NCBI RefSeq assembly: GCF_037176765.1
Contig: NC_090021.1
Span: 147,493,074 to 147,557,073 of the forward strand
Reading direction: 5' to 3'
Origin: Anolis sagrei
Lineage: Eukaryota; Chordata; Lepidosauria; Squamata; Anolidae
Length of the DNA stretch: 64,000 nucleotides
In this document: in pieces, positions 11,353 through 22,552 of the stretch
Position numbering within the stretch: the stretch's first letter is position 1
How the letters are laid out: each line of letters starts with the position of its first letter
Made by a program: the position numbers and the translations under genes
The notes under the pieces: model-generated
The model's input: only the letters and a program-made list of their open reading frames with translations
Database searches by the model: none
What the model was told of the DNA's origin: nothing

Positions 11353-12125
11353 GGGCCCTTCCACGCAGCCATTTGGTCAAAAGATCAAGACAAGTAATTC
11401 ACAATATCTGCTTTGAACTGGATTATCTGAGTCCACACTGCCATATAATCAATCAACTTTATTTATACCCTGCTACCATCTCTCCAAGGGACTCGGTGCA
11501 GCTTACATGAGGCCGAGTCCATAATACAACAATACAAGCAATAACAACAACAATACAAGCAATTAAAATCAAACAAAAAACAATAAAACAATAACATAAG
11601 CATTAACAGTAGGACAACACACTTTAAAATCTATGGGTAGGCCGAATGTAATTAAAAATTTAAAAAATAATGCTGGACATGGGCGAAAAAGTGGTGGGGC
11701 GTTTGTGGAACATACAACCTAAAACAATATAAAGTGCTTTGGAGGACAAAATGCTATGGGATCATTATTCTGGGAAGGCACACTGGAACAACCACGTCTT
11801 CAAGCTCCTCTTAAAGACTGCCAGAGTTGGGGCGAGCCTGATGTCTTTAGGAAGTGAGTTCCAGAGTCGAGGGGCCACCACCAAAAAGTCTCTCTCACGC
11901 TCCCACCAAAAAGGTGGGAGCGTGAGCAGGGCCTCTCCAGATGATCGAAGAGATCATGTGGGTCCGTATACAGAAATGCGGTCATGCTGGTAGGTGGGTC
12001 CCAAACCATTCAGGGTTTTGTAGGTGAGAACCTGCACCTTGAATTGGGTCCGGAAAATGAATGGCAGCCAGTGGAGCTCCTTAAACAGTTCAATTTGGAT
12101 TTTATACAGCTGTGTGGAAGGGGTC
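11353..12125. mobile_element. Palindromic MITE split by an L2 insertion
   Basis: The left part 11353-11445 begins gggcccttccacgcagcc and includes tttgaactggattatctgag. The right part, about 12088-12125, ends cagctgtgtggaagggg. Together they match the family at 5896-6063 and 25917-26055. The middle is the L2 at 11446-12087. Confidence 0.75.
11446..12087 (-). mobile_element. L2-type LINE 3' end, antisense, inside a MITE
   Basis: The antisense L2 tail (tttatttataccctgctacc, ctctccaagggactcgg) and a degraded C-terminal coding region (LWQSLRGA, WWPLDSGTHFL on the minus strand) interrupt the palindromic MITE. A ggtgggagcgtgag motif is repeated in inverted form near 11900-11930. Confidence 0.75.
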
Positions 12126-12196
12126 AGAGAGCTGGGGAAATGTAAAGGCTATTGTGGTACAGATGTGTATTCCAAACCATCTAGAGAGATTTTTCC

Positions 12197-12490
12197 TTTA
12201 TTTATTTATTTATTTATTTACAATATTTATATACCACTTTCCTCACCCCTAGGGGGACTCAAAGAGGTTTACAAATAGATAATGGCAAAATTCAAGGCCT
12301 TACAACTACAATAGTAAAACCACACATTAGACATAAATCATATTAAAACAGTACATCACCAAGCATCAAAACAAGAATTAAAACCATAAACAATCTCATC
12401 AGTTGAGTCGCCATTCCACTTCTTGTCCCTCTAAAAAGCTACATACATCCATTGTCTGAAGGCCTGGTCCCAGAAGCATGATTTTAATTT
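12197..12490 (-). mobile_element. L2-type LINE 3' tail, antisense
   Basis: A TTTA repeat, then atttatataccactttcctc, acccctagggggactc, and further on ggcctggtcccagaagcatg, matches the L2 3'UTR and end of its coding region in antisense. Confidence 0.7.
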
Positions 12491-12960
12491 TATTACTGAC
12501 ATAGATAGTTCTTTGCATTGGTCTTGAGCAAAGAGATTATGGGTTTAAGAGAGTAGGTAGACACTTTGTGAAAATGACACAGAAGTAGAAGGGTCAGAAA
12601 TCATTCAGTGAGCGTGGAGCTACAAAATCAACTCAAAGCTCTCTCCCCAGGGAAGACTCAACACATGGAATGACCCCTGCCAAGCCTCCAAAAAGACATG
12701 TAGTGGTGATACGGAAGCAATGGTTTGTGGACCTGACAAGGTGACTTGAGAGATGTGCTGTCTTCCTGGAGCAAAACTCCATGAGGTTGACATTATCCCT
12801 TCTTTTTGGTCCATGTGGAAACCACTGACATTGCAAGGCATTCATATCGGAATATGATGCTATGGGTAGGAAGATGAAGGACATTGATACCCAGTTTCAT
12901 CCCTCCTTTCAGTTCAGAAACACAGACTACAAAAGGAGAGAAGGATAATAAACATGAATA
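12491..12960. other. No recognised feature
   Basis: Two open stretches of about 75-85 codons exist on the minus strand (12620-12884) but they overlap each other in different frames and I recognise no family. I treat the stretch as unannotated spacer, possibly old repeat. Confidence 0.5.
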
Positions 12961-12969
12961 ACTGGCTTC

Positions 12970-13650
12970 ACCAATGGAATTATTCACTGATTAGGCTTGG
13001 TACACATGCCCAGTATGGAACACATCTCACCACGCTTAAACAGTGGATGTGGCTCTTAATAAGACATGCCGCATTATCACAGGATGTCTGTGTCCTATTG
13101 CACCACCTGACATCCACTGGGAAGTAGCAGCCGATAATGAAAGGACCAAGGCAGTGACATCTCTGGCCCATCCCCTTTTCGGATATCAGCCAGCACGGCA
13201 ACGCCTTAAATCAAGAAATAGTTTTCTAAGATCTACAGAGACACTCGCTGGAACACCTCAGCAAGTGAGGGTCCAAAAGTGGCAGGCTAAAACCCACAAC
13301 TTCAATCAATGGCTGATACCAAATGAAAGACTCACTCCTGGGCACACAGAAGACTGGGCAACTTGGAAGGCGCTGAACAGACTGCACTCTGGCACCACAA
13401 GATGCAGAGCTAACCTTAAGAAACGGAGCCACAAAGTGGAGTCCATGACATATGAGTGTGGAGAAGTGCAAACTATAGACCACCTATTACAATGCAGTCT
13501 GAGCCCTGCCACATGAACAATGGGGGACCTTCTCACAGCAATACCAGAGGCACTCCAAGTGGTCAAAGGACATTTAGCATCATGCCAAGTTTTAAAATAT
13601 ATTACAGCTGTACCCTTGGTTTGCTCCTGATATGATAAATAAATAAATTG
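12970..13650 (+). mobile_element. LINE 3' end, same family as 465-2244
   Basis: The frame at 13043-13516 encodes TPQQVRVQKWQAKTHNFNQW, then EDWATWKALNRLHSGTTRC, then a Cys/His-like CGEVQTIDHLLQC. The TPQQ-VQKW block matches 1840-1875. It ends in a TAAATAAATAAAT tail near 13650. Confidence 0.8.
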
Positions 13651-13659
13651 GTTTAGGAC

Positions 13660-14929
13660 CTCATCACATACACAGCAGTGGCGGTGGTGCTGTTCTTAAT
13701 AGAGGAGGCAAAGGTGGTAGTTTCACCTTGTAGTTTCACCTCATATTTTTGCCTTGCCTCCTTTTGCAGTGTTTTGCCAATTCGCTTGGCTATTTCATGG
13801 AGGGAAGTGAAGTGTGTGCACAGTGCGCATGCCTTCTCTCCACTGCCCAGGCAACACAGGAGGCTTCCCATGTTGCCAGCTCACTCCGTGAGATCGTCAG
13901 GCCAACCAGCAAAATGAGGGAAGAGGGAAGCAGCAGAGAAAAAGCAGAGTTTGTTGGGAAAGAGACTGAGAAAGCAGAGAATTCTAGGAAATGTTGTTTA
14001 AGAAGGTGAGGAATCCTATGCCAGAGATTTCAAAAGTCCTGCCCTGAACTGCATTTCCCAGAATTCTGCTCAGCATCAGAAAGCTCCAATCAGGAGAGGG
14101 GAGAGATTTGTCCCTCTGTAGCAGCAGCCAGTACGGGTTCCAATAAATTGTTGAATCTGCAAAGAGAAGGACTGGCTAATACTTCTAGTAAGTAGATCTC
14201 TGTGCTGGGCTGGGAAGAAATCCCTAAACGGAAGTTCTGTTGGTTAATATGAGAGATATTCAATGAATTTTAAAAAAATATTTTTTTGTGTAAAAACTTT
14301 AAAAGATTCCCTAAATCAGTATATGTATGAATATTTCCAAAAGTTGGGAGGAATGATTCTCTGTTATATTGTGTCATTGAATAGAAAATAGGGGTGTGTA
14401 ATTTTTTTGTAAGTTGTCATAAGTCGTATCGTATTCGTTAGATTCGTACTTACGAGGCGATATCTGACATGTGGGCATGGCCCAGGACAAAAACTTAAGA
14501 ATTGAAACTTACCCAATACTTTTTCCTTTGAATTTTGTAAACCCCAGTAGCCTCCCAAAGTCATTTTCATTTTCAGCACAAGGAATCAAAGCAAAGCTTA
14601 AAAGGCTGCATTTCCTCTTCAAGTTAATGGTCTCTCACCATGAGAGAGAAAACAGAGATTTCTGAGAAAAAGACTGAGAAAGCACAGAATTCTGGGAAAT
14701 GCAGTTTGGAAAGGTGAGGAGACCTATGCCAGAGATTTCCAAAGGTCCTGCCCTAAACTACTTTCCCCAGAATTTTGCTAAGTATCAGAAAGCCCTAATC
14801 AGAGCAGGGGAGAAATTTGTCCCTCCGTAGCAGCAAAAATTTAAGAATTGAAACTTACTCAGTACTTTTTCATGTGCATTTTGTAAATCTCAGAAGCCTC
14901 CCAAAGTCAGTTTCATTTTCAGTGCAAAT
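13660..14929. repeat. Imperfect tandem duplication of an X-Y repeat unit
   Basis: Block X (about 13928-14127, with aattctaggaaatg and gccagagatttc) recurs at about 14643-14833. Block Y (14495-14580, ttaagaattgaaacttac, ending ttcattttcag) recurs at 14841-14925. A TTCGTA-rich stretch lies at 14390-14480. Nothing coding is recognised. Confidence 0.65.
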
Positions 14930-14936
14930 TTATGTT

Positions 14937-15775
14937 TGGGTGCTGAGTTTGGTGGTCCCTATGTAGACTTGTCCACAGCTCCATGGTATACAGTAGACTC
15001 CTGCAGAGATGGGAGGATCCCTCTTCTCCTTTGCTGAACGTAGTATTTGGACAATTAACATAGCATGTGGACATGTCTTCATCGGGACCACCAAACACGA
15101 ATCAAGGAACATGAAAGGCACTGCAGATTAATTAAATCTGAGAAGTCAGCCATAGCAGAGCACCTTATGAACAAACCTGGACACAACATATTATTTGAGA
15201 ACACAAAAAATGCTGGATCACTCTAACAACTACTATGTCAGATTACATAGAGAAGCCACTGAAATCCACAAGCATGTGAACAATTTCAAAAGAAAGGATG
15301 AAACCATGAAAATGAATAAAATCTGGCTACCAGTATTAAAAAAAAACTCCAAAATCAGGAGAGTAAATAAAGAGCAACACTCAAAAACGGGGGAATTCCA
15401 GACAAGAATCAATCAGGGTAGCTAACACCTCCCAACAAAAGACACCCCCCCCCCCCAGGAGAAACCAGTCAGGCTTTGAAGTTGCAAGGCCATTAAATTC
15501 TAATCAAGGTAGCCAATTGCAACATTCACACTTGACTCAAACAGACAAGAGTTCTTTCTCCCACCATGGACATTCCACAGATATATAGACCCAGATATAT
15601 AGACCTCACTTGTCTAATTTCTAACAGACCTCACAGTCTTTGAGGATGCCTGCCATAGATGTGAGCAAAACGTCAGGAGAGAATGTTCCTGGAACATAGT
15701 CATACAGCCCAGAAAACTCACAGTAACCCAGTGATTCCAGCCATGAAAGCCTTCGACAAGAGCTCAATTCTGCTC
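14937..15775 (+). mobile_element. Penelope-like element with an inverted 5' segment
   Basis: The plus strand from 15085 encodes the end of a GIY-YIG endonuclease: TRIKEHERHCRLIKSEKSAI, then AEHLMNKPGHNILFE, REATEIHKHVNNFKRK and [11 protein letters not shown]. The upstream half (SAKEKRDPP, AGVYCIPWSCGQVYIGTTKL) lies on the opposite strand at 15070-14930. Both join near gggaccaccaaac, so the 5' part was inverted. The 3' end carries gatgtgagcaaaacgtcagg and the family's terminal motifs. Confidence 0.85.
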
Positions 15776-15879
15776 AAGTGGCAAACCACTAGGAAGTGCT
15801 TGCAAAGAACCCCTGTCACCCACCACTGAGGTCTAGGCATTCATATTCTTACTGTTTGTTGACACCTTATTCATGAAGT

Positions 15880-17580
15880 ACCCAGAACGCCAGGCTCGCG
15901 TTGAGCCATGTCCCAGTCCCTAAGACTTTATCATTGATGACTGCCCCAGATCTGATATACATGGGTTCCTGCCCTCATACTTTTTTAACCGTGGAGCCTG
16001 CTGCACACGAGTTTGAACTGGACAAGGAAATGGAGGACCATGATGACTACGTTTGTCCAACCTTCTCTATTGATGTGATATGCCTACTGTCACCAGATAT
16101 GGAGGCGATCCACCTCAACCTTCGATCCCCAGAGATTGATATCAGAGCCTTTGCAGATTTCATGTTGAGGCTAGATGGTGTCTTAGGTCTTCAAGTGAAC
16201 TCCTGGTTGATGATCCAGTGTTCAATTCAAATAATGTTCAACCCCAATCATTGCAGCTTTGCAGTTCTTCCCCATCTGTTGCACAGAGCCAAAGTGTGTT
16301 GGTCCAATCTGTCTTTGGTACCTTTAACTTTATACAAGCTTGAAAATCTGTATCATAGACAATGCAGCCCCCCTACTGCTTGAAATTGGCAACTATGGAG
16401 ACTACTTGTCAGCTTACCAGTGATATATGTGGAATAAGCTTGTTCTCTTCCTAGATGCCTACTCTGGAGTGGGCAAGATGACTCTCACTGTCCTTTAGTG
16501 CAAAGCTGAGACCTTCATTTCTCTTATCCTTCAGCAGGCTAAACATTTCATAGACAGCTCTGCTAAGATCATAGCCCACTCAGTTTCTATGTAACAGGGA
16601 GCATGGCTTTAAGCATTGGAGCTTTCATCAGCTGCTTGAGGAAAGATTGAAGACTTGCCCTTTGACAAACTCAGCCTGTTCCATACTTATATGGACTCTA
16701 AGCTGGACCACACTCATAGGATGTCCACCACTATGAAAAAGATGAGCTTTCCTCAGTCTCACCATCCATATTGTCCTGCCTGGTGAAGACACCTCTCCCC
16801 CCCCCCCCCCCCAGAAATTGGGCTCTTCCTCTACTCAATGGAATCAAGAACAATGCACCCAACTCCAAGGCTAATCTTAAGGCCAGCAACAGTCAAAACA
16901 GCACCAGCAGACTCACTCTGCCGTCCAGGGAGTTTAGCACATTGCTCAATTTGCCAGACTCTCCACTCTCCTTCAACCACCATTTACCACCTTCTACCAT
17001 ACCTGAGCTTACATCACCACTGACTATTGTGTACTCAATATCATCAATTGAGGCTATGCAATAGAATTTGATACTCTACCCACAATGGGCTGCCACCACC
17101 CTACTGCTTCCTCTGCATTTCTCCAAGTCAAAATCACCTCCCTACTTGCAAAGAGAGCAATTCAAGAGTCCAAATGCCTGATATGTCTATTAGGCTTTCT
17201 TCACAAGATGCTTTATTGTTTCCAAAAAAAGATGGTGGTCTGAGTCCTCTTCTTGATTTTAGTTGCTTTAACTGGCACATCAAAGCCAAAATATTTAGAA
17301 TGGTGACGTTGCCCAAGTTCTTCCCCTCTTGAAGCCACCTTGGACTTATTTTATTTATTTCGTATCAAAAGCATTGCATAAATTAGTATAAAACTGATAA
17401 AAATAGAAGGATTACAAGTGGCTAAATATCTTTTGACCAAAAACAGACAACAGCAGCCACATTGTCTGTAGCTTCCAACAATTCTTCCTCTGTTCCTTGG
17501 ACTTCAAAGATGCCTATTTCCATGTGGTCAATACGCATTCTCACAAGAGATTTCTCTTCTTTCAAAATTTCCTAATTTTT
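15880..17580 (+). mobile_element. Fossil DIRS-like retrotransposon (gag-like and RT parts)
   Basis: The stretch shows an acidic gag-like region (about 15901-16380), a proline/serine-rich region (about 16771-17060) and reverse transcriptase blocks near 17210-17290 and 17490-17570 (PKKDGG, LDFKDAYFHV) typical of DIRS/Ty3-type RT. It is incomplete, broken in many places, and further split by another repeat at about 17344-17470. It looks old. Confidence 0.6.
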
Positions 17581-17880
17581 TGTTTAGTGAGAGCAAGAAA
17601 AGCAGATGTTTTTAAAAAAGACCAACCCACACACATTTTAGCATACAGTGAAATATTTTCAAATTATATCCCAAATTCTGTGGGGATCTAGCCAACTATT
17701 TGTTCCAATGAAAAGACTTGTTGTCTTCCAGAAGTACTTTATTGTTAATATACAGCAGAAATCCATTAGCACATAACATCCTTTTGACAGAGCTGAAAAT
17801 CGCTCCAGGATTATCATTATAAAGGCTTGTATGCATGCTTGTACATTTGATTTTCCCTTCACATCAAGTCCTGAGGGGTT

Positions 17881-18035
17881 TTTTTCATGTCAGGATTGGC
17901 TTGAGAATCCGGGGAGAGCAGGTTGAGCTCCCTCTGTCATGACATGAGAGAAGCCTCCCACAAGGATGCTAAAACATCAAGCATCCCAGTGTCCCCTGGG
18001 CAACGTCCTTGCAGATGGCCAATTCTCTCACACTA
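17881..18035 (+). mobile_element. tRNA-derived SINE, rearranged fragment
   Basis: gacatgagagaagcctccca, caaggatg and ggcaacgtccttgcagatgg form the SINE body. A short antisense piece of the same SINE's 3' end (ttttttcatgtcagg, cttgagaa) precedes it at 17881-17912, so it is inverted at its left part. Confidence 0.65.
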
Positions 18036-19694
18036 CAATCAATCAAGCCCTGAGCAATAAACTTTTATTATTTCCTTGATTTACCTTTTAATGTCCAAGC
18101 CAAATGGGTCTTGTATATATACAACAATTTTATGTCTCCCCTTGATCTTTATGACACAACTTCAAAAGAGTCGTGACCTTGTAACACTGGCACCTGCTAT
18201 TGCTCCTTTAAGCTCTCCAGGCACTGTAGTAAGTGATGTTATAGAAAATGTCTATAAGATCAATCCCGAGTCTTATAATAAATAAGCTTTTCATGTGCTT
18301 TCAGGGTTCCCACAAGCTTTTTAACTGAAAGACTTGGGGCAAGCTTTATGTTGGTTACTTCATGCATACTGGCGGCCAGTTTTGAGCAGGACTAACAACA
18401 GACAGGGTTGAGTTGTTCTTGATTTATTTATTGGTTAATTTATATATTACTGTTGGCACTGAATGCTTGCCATTGCATTTTGGTTTTGGTTTTGGTTTTT
18501 TTCCCATTGTGAGCCGCCCTGGATCCCTATATAGGGTGGGCTATAAGTAAAGTTTCATTCATTCAATCATTCATTTTATGTTGCTATTTGAAAAATTTGA
18601 TTGGAGAGGTTTTTTTTTTTTACTTGAATGCCTCTGCATGTAATGCAGGGAAAGAGGGATGATAGTACTATCTCATCTGGGCCAGATAAGACTTGATCCA
18701 GTTGTCCAGATGGTTCCAAAGTCACAGGGTATTCTGGGGTTTCCAGCAAACTCAGGAGCAGGCCTTCCCCAAACTAAGACCCGCGGGCCAGATGCAACCC
18801 TCCAGAGTCATATACCTCCCCCCCCCCACCGCCATAAACTAGACTTTCAGTAGATCTAAGTCTGAAATTTCTTGAAGATATACTAAAATAATAATCCTAA
18901 TTAATTTGACTCTCTCATCAGTCAAAAGCAGGCCCATACTTCCCATTGAAATACTAGTAGGTTTGTGTTGGTTAAAATTGTTCTTCAGTTTAAATATTAT
19001 ATTGCTCTTTCATAGGTTTTTTTGCACTACAAATAAGATATGTGCAGTGTGCATAGGAATTTTTCCAAGTTTTTTTCAAACTATAGTCCACGCACCCCCA
19101 ACAATCTGAGGGACCATGAACCTGCCCCTGGCTTAAAAGGGCAAGACCCCTGTTCTGGAGTATCCTCCAACTTTACCCAAAGCAGGGCAAACCCAGTTTA
19201 AAGCTATAACCCCTGGGGTGCTTACTGGACGTAGTTGTGTGTCATGAAGACAAACAGTCAGCCTTCCATTTTTAGTAACATGAATGTATCTCCAGCAAGT
19301 GAGCTTAGTAAGTAGAGGTGTCTGGTTATTACTATTTGGCATGTGGTTGCCAAATGTTCATATCTGTACACCTGTTGAAGCTAAACCTCTTCAGTTATAG
19401 GAAAGAGAATAAGGGCTTAGTTTCTAGATTATGTAAATGTATATTAGAATACAATCTAGAGGACAATAGAGTAAAAATCGCTATGATCTCCTGGGCTAAA
19501 GACCTAGGGAAAAATATTGGGAGCATCTGTAGTAAAGTGGATTTAAATTGTCAATAGCTGGCTCTATCAGATAAAAATATATATAAGATTCCTATACACA
19601 CTGTACATGTCTTATTTGTAGTGCATTAAAATATGAAAGAACAATATAATATTTAAACTGAAGAACAATTTTAAACATATGATATAATGCCAGA
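18036..19694. other. Spacer with L2 tail and hAT remnants
   Basis: It contains an L2-like tail in plus orientation (about 18420-18580, gagccgccctggatccc), an antisense hAT-family remnant (about 18755-19125: ccaaactaagacccgcggg and agcaggcccatacttcccat, related to 43481-43770) and a short plus-strand piece of the same hAT (about 19590-19680). No gene is recognised. Confidence 0.6.
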
Positions 19695-20640
19695 GATAAT
19701 GGTCAAAATGGATAAAACCTAGCTAGGGGAATGCTGGTGGTGTAAGATGCAGAAAGGTGCTTTCTTTCATGTTTGGTGGACCTATAGGATGGTACAAGAT
19801 TTTTGGGAAAATGTGATTAAGGAAACAAATAAAATGATTACTTTTTGTTGTCGTGTCAGGAGTGACTCCTGGTGTGAGAGAATTAGCCGTCTGCAAGGAC
19901 GTTGCCCAGGGGACGCCCGGATGATTTGATTTTTTTATCATCCTTGTGGGAGGCTTCTCTCATGTCCCCGCATGAGGAGCTGGAACTGATAGAGGGAGCT
20001 CATCCACCTCTCCCCGGATTCGAACCTGTGACCTGTCGGTCTTCAGTCCTGCCGGCACAGGGGTTTAACCCACTGCGCCACTGATTACTAACAACGTTTA
20101 AAAATCCAGAAATGTTGCCTTTTAGGAATATTTAGAAAGAGAATTAGTAAAGGAAATGGGGAAATTTGTCAATATAGTTTTATTGCAGCTAGACTTATAA
20201 TATCGAAATCATGGAAAGACAAAAAGGAACAATAAAAAAAGGATTGGAGAGAAATGTTATTAGACTATATACAAATGGCCAAATTATCTAATGGTATCCA
20301 TGGAGGAAATAGTGAAGAGTTTGCTAAAAGGAAATAGAGGCTGGCATTTGAATACATGGAAAAGAAGACAAATGTAGACTAAAATAGCCACAAGAGGAGT
20401 AGATATAAGGGTAGATTTCTCGAGATATGATTCTCACAATGAGTAGTGTCAGAGGTCATGGCTAGTGGGTTCACGGGTGAGAGGTAAAAGGGGAAAGTTT
20501 GGATAGAACAGTACAATGTATTGGTTTGGGGATCAACATACCAGTATTAGATGTATTTGACTATTTCTAGATGTTTCTCCTTTTTATATTCTGTATTCCA
20601 CTGAAACCTTTTAAAAAAATTAAAAAGGTTATGGCAAATA
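19695..20640 (+). mobile_element. L1 LINE 3' end, split by a SINE
   Basis: 19740-19835 encodes CWWCKMQKGAFFHVWWTYRM, an L1 ORF2 C-terminal zinc-finger-like block, then VQDFWENV. L1-like sequence resumes at 20090 and ends in an A-rich tail near 20640. The SINE at 19843-20081 interrupts it. Confidence 0.8.
19843..20081 (-). mobile_element. tRNA-derived SINE, antisense, with 8-bp TSD
   Basis: On the minus strand it starts at the tRNA-like head (cagtggcgcagtgggttaaa) with a B-box-like ggttcgaatcc and ends tcctgacacgacaac. TGATTACT flanks both sides (19835-19842 and 20082-20089). It is inserted in L1, so it is younger than it. Confidence 0.9.
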
Positions 20641-20800
20641 AAGATATGGCTTATAAATGTGTTTTGTGTAATTCCCACTCAGCTTGTCATTCATCACTGG
20701 ACCTGCAAATCACAGACAAACAAGTAGCTTTCCTGTGAAACTCCTATTCATTTTAACAAAACCCAGCTTTGTGCTGATTTAAATTTATTCATTTATAAAG

Positions 20801-20824
20801 CAGGAAGTGTTCCTGCAATATAAA
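20801..20824 (+). promoter_or_regulatory. Putative gene B core promoter (CAGGAAGT plus TATAAA)
   Basis: CAGGAAGT (20801-20808, an ETS-type core) is followed at 20819-20824 by TATAAA. The same pair, CAGGAAGT then TATAGA, occurs upstream of gene C at 46882-46908. A second TATAAA lies at 20794-20799. That this is the active promoter is inference from the shared layout. Confidence 0.5.
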
Positions 20825-20849
20825 CTCCTCCTCAGTGCAGATTCTGTGC

Positions 20850-20897
20850 AATTCCTACAGGTCTTCAAAAGATACAGAAAAGAAGATACTGAAAGAG
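20850..20897 (+). other. Putative gene B 5'UTR exon
   Basis: The first coding exon opens with an AG acceptor two bases before ATG, so a noncoding first exon is expected upstream. The run gatacagaaaagaagatac, then tgaaagag and GTAATG, resembles the gene C copy (agacacagaaaagaataca, ending gtacag and GTAATT). The start is set about 30 nt after the TATA box and is approximate. Confidence 0.5.
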
Positions 20898-21275
20898 GTA
20901 ATGGAAAAATGTCAACATTGTTGGGGCCAAACCGAAGTTCACTAGGGCAGTGGGAAGACATTAATGTTCACAGCATCTACATTAATTCATGGACCTTAAA
21001 TATAAGAATAACTATTTGTCATATAAAAAGCTTTTTGAATTAACTATCAAAAGGGGAAGTTTACTGTCTGGGGGCAATGGTAATTGAAATAAACGAATAA
21101 ATACTAGATGTCAAGTGTCAGAAGGGTGGTTGCTAGAGACAAACTGTCCTTCTGTATGTTCAACCAACTCCTGTACTGACTGTTCAATGCTAGGTGAATA
21201 TTATGTAATGACATTAGAAAGTTTTCTGTCACCTGCAAACATCTTCCAGTATTACTATTAAATATCTATTTTTGA

Positions 21276-21868
21276 TTACGGTTCCGGTCCAGCGTATCTG
21301 TCCGAACGTATCTCCCTCTACGTCCCATCCTGGAATTTGAGATCATCCGGGGAGGTCCTGCTCTCGATCCCACCGCTATCACAAGTGAGGCTGGTGGGGA
21401 CGAGGAGCAGGGCCTTCTTGGTGGTGGCCCCCCACCTGTGGAACTCACTCCCGGGGGAAATCAAAGAATCAACATCCCTCCTTGCCTTCAGGAGGAAGGT
21501 AAAGATGTGGCTATGGGACCAGGCCTTTGGGCATCCTGACAATTAGATATGGAAACCAGATGGATAGGACCGACAAGGTGTGGAAATTGGAATTTAGACT
21601 ATGAGACTGTAAAACACTGACCAGCAATGAGGTTTGTATTGTTTTATTGTTTTTACCTGTTTTTACTGGTTTTATGGTTGTTCTGCCGATAATAATTCTG
21701 TTCTGTTAATTGCTGTTTATTGCTAAAATTGCTGTCGTTAACTGATGTTGTTGTTCCTTGCTGTATGTAATGAGGGCATCGAATTGTGCCTTGCTTGTGT
21801 AAGCCACCCTGAGTCCCCCCCCCCCCCCGGGTGAGAAGGGCGAGGTAGAAGCAACCAAAATAAATTGC
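21276..21868 (+). mobile_element. L2-type LINE 3' end
   Basis: 21337-21546 encodes MRSSGEVLLSIPPLSQVRLV, RSRAFLVVAPHLWNSLPGEI, then FRRKVKMWLWDQAF and HPDN, the L2 RT C-terminus. A 3'UTR with a poly-C run and gagaagggcgaggtagaag follows. It sits in intron 1 of gene B. Confidence 0.9.
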
Positions 21869-22128
21869 TTTATGAGCATTGTATCTATTTTAAAAATTCA
21901 AATTGGAACAAAACTTAGTCTATATAATAACTGAATTGTTTAAGGTAGGACTGAAACATTAATTGTTTCCAACTTAAGCCCTCCTTGCATGGAGGAGAAC
22001 ACCTCAACTGGCCTGGAGTACTTTCCCGTACTGTTGTAGTCTTAAGATTGTGTCACTAAACACAAAGAACAAAACTCTTAACTCAGTCTTCACATATTAT
22101 TTAGATTAAATGAAAATCCCAGAAGTAA

Positions 22129-22400
22129 GTGTTACAAATACATAGAAATGGAAAGGTCCTCAAAGACCAATTAATCCAACTCTTTGCCATAGTCGGAAAT
22201 CCACAACTAAAACATCTCTGATGGTCAGGCATCCAATCACTGTATTGTCGAAGGCTTTGGGTTGTTGTAGGTTTTTTCGGGCTATATGGCCATATTCTAG
22301 AGGCATTCTCTCCTCTCATCCAATCACTGTTTTAAAGGTGATTAATGAATTAGAGTCCACTAGCATTCTCACTCACATATTTGCTTCTGTCTGCAGTATG
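22129..22400 (-). mobile_element. CR1 3' fragment, antisense, with a small insertion
   Basis: The text agaaatggaaaggtcctcaa, agaccaattaatccaactc and atggtcaggcatccaatcac follows the antisense CR1 3' end, resumed after the 76-bp insertion at 22244-22319. Confidence 0.6.
22244..22319 (-). mobile_element. 76-bp Penelope-like 3'-end insertion with 11-bp TSD
   Basis: CCAATCACTGT flanks it at 22233-22243 and 22320-22330. The body (gttgttgtaggttttttcgg, gctatatggccatattctag) is the reverse complement of the Penelope-like 3' end at about 24975-25018. Confidence 0.85.
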
Positions 22401-22490
22401 GGGAAATCTGAACCAATTGAGCTGGGTTTTGTTGACCTTTTCTTGAAAGGGGAGATTGTAATCACACTTCCTTTTTGTGTGTGTGTTCAG

Positions 22491-22552
22491 AAATGTTTCT
22501 TCAGAACGTGTTCCTACTGATGGCCTTGGTGCTCCAGCAATCCTCAGGACAG
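22491..22552 (+). CDS. Gene B exon 2 (first coding exon, signal peptide)
   Basis: ATG at 22493 begins MFLQNVFLLMALVLQQSSGQ. A gtgtgttcag acceptor ends two bases upstream and the donor is gtatgagc. The two bases 22491-22492 are 5'UTR. Confidence 0.9.

Noticed and set aside
12620-12884. Overlapping minus-strand open frames as a gene
   Set aside because: Two frames overlap, neither has a recognisable motif or splice context.
15901-16383. A 160-codon open frame as a novel host protein
   Set aside because: It lies directly upstream of DIRS-like RT text in the same orientation and looks gag-like, so I treat it as part of the fossil.
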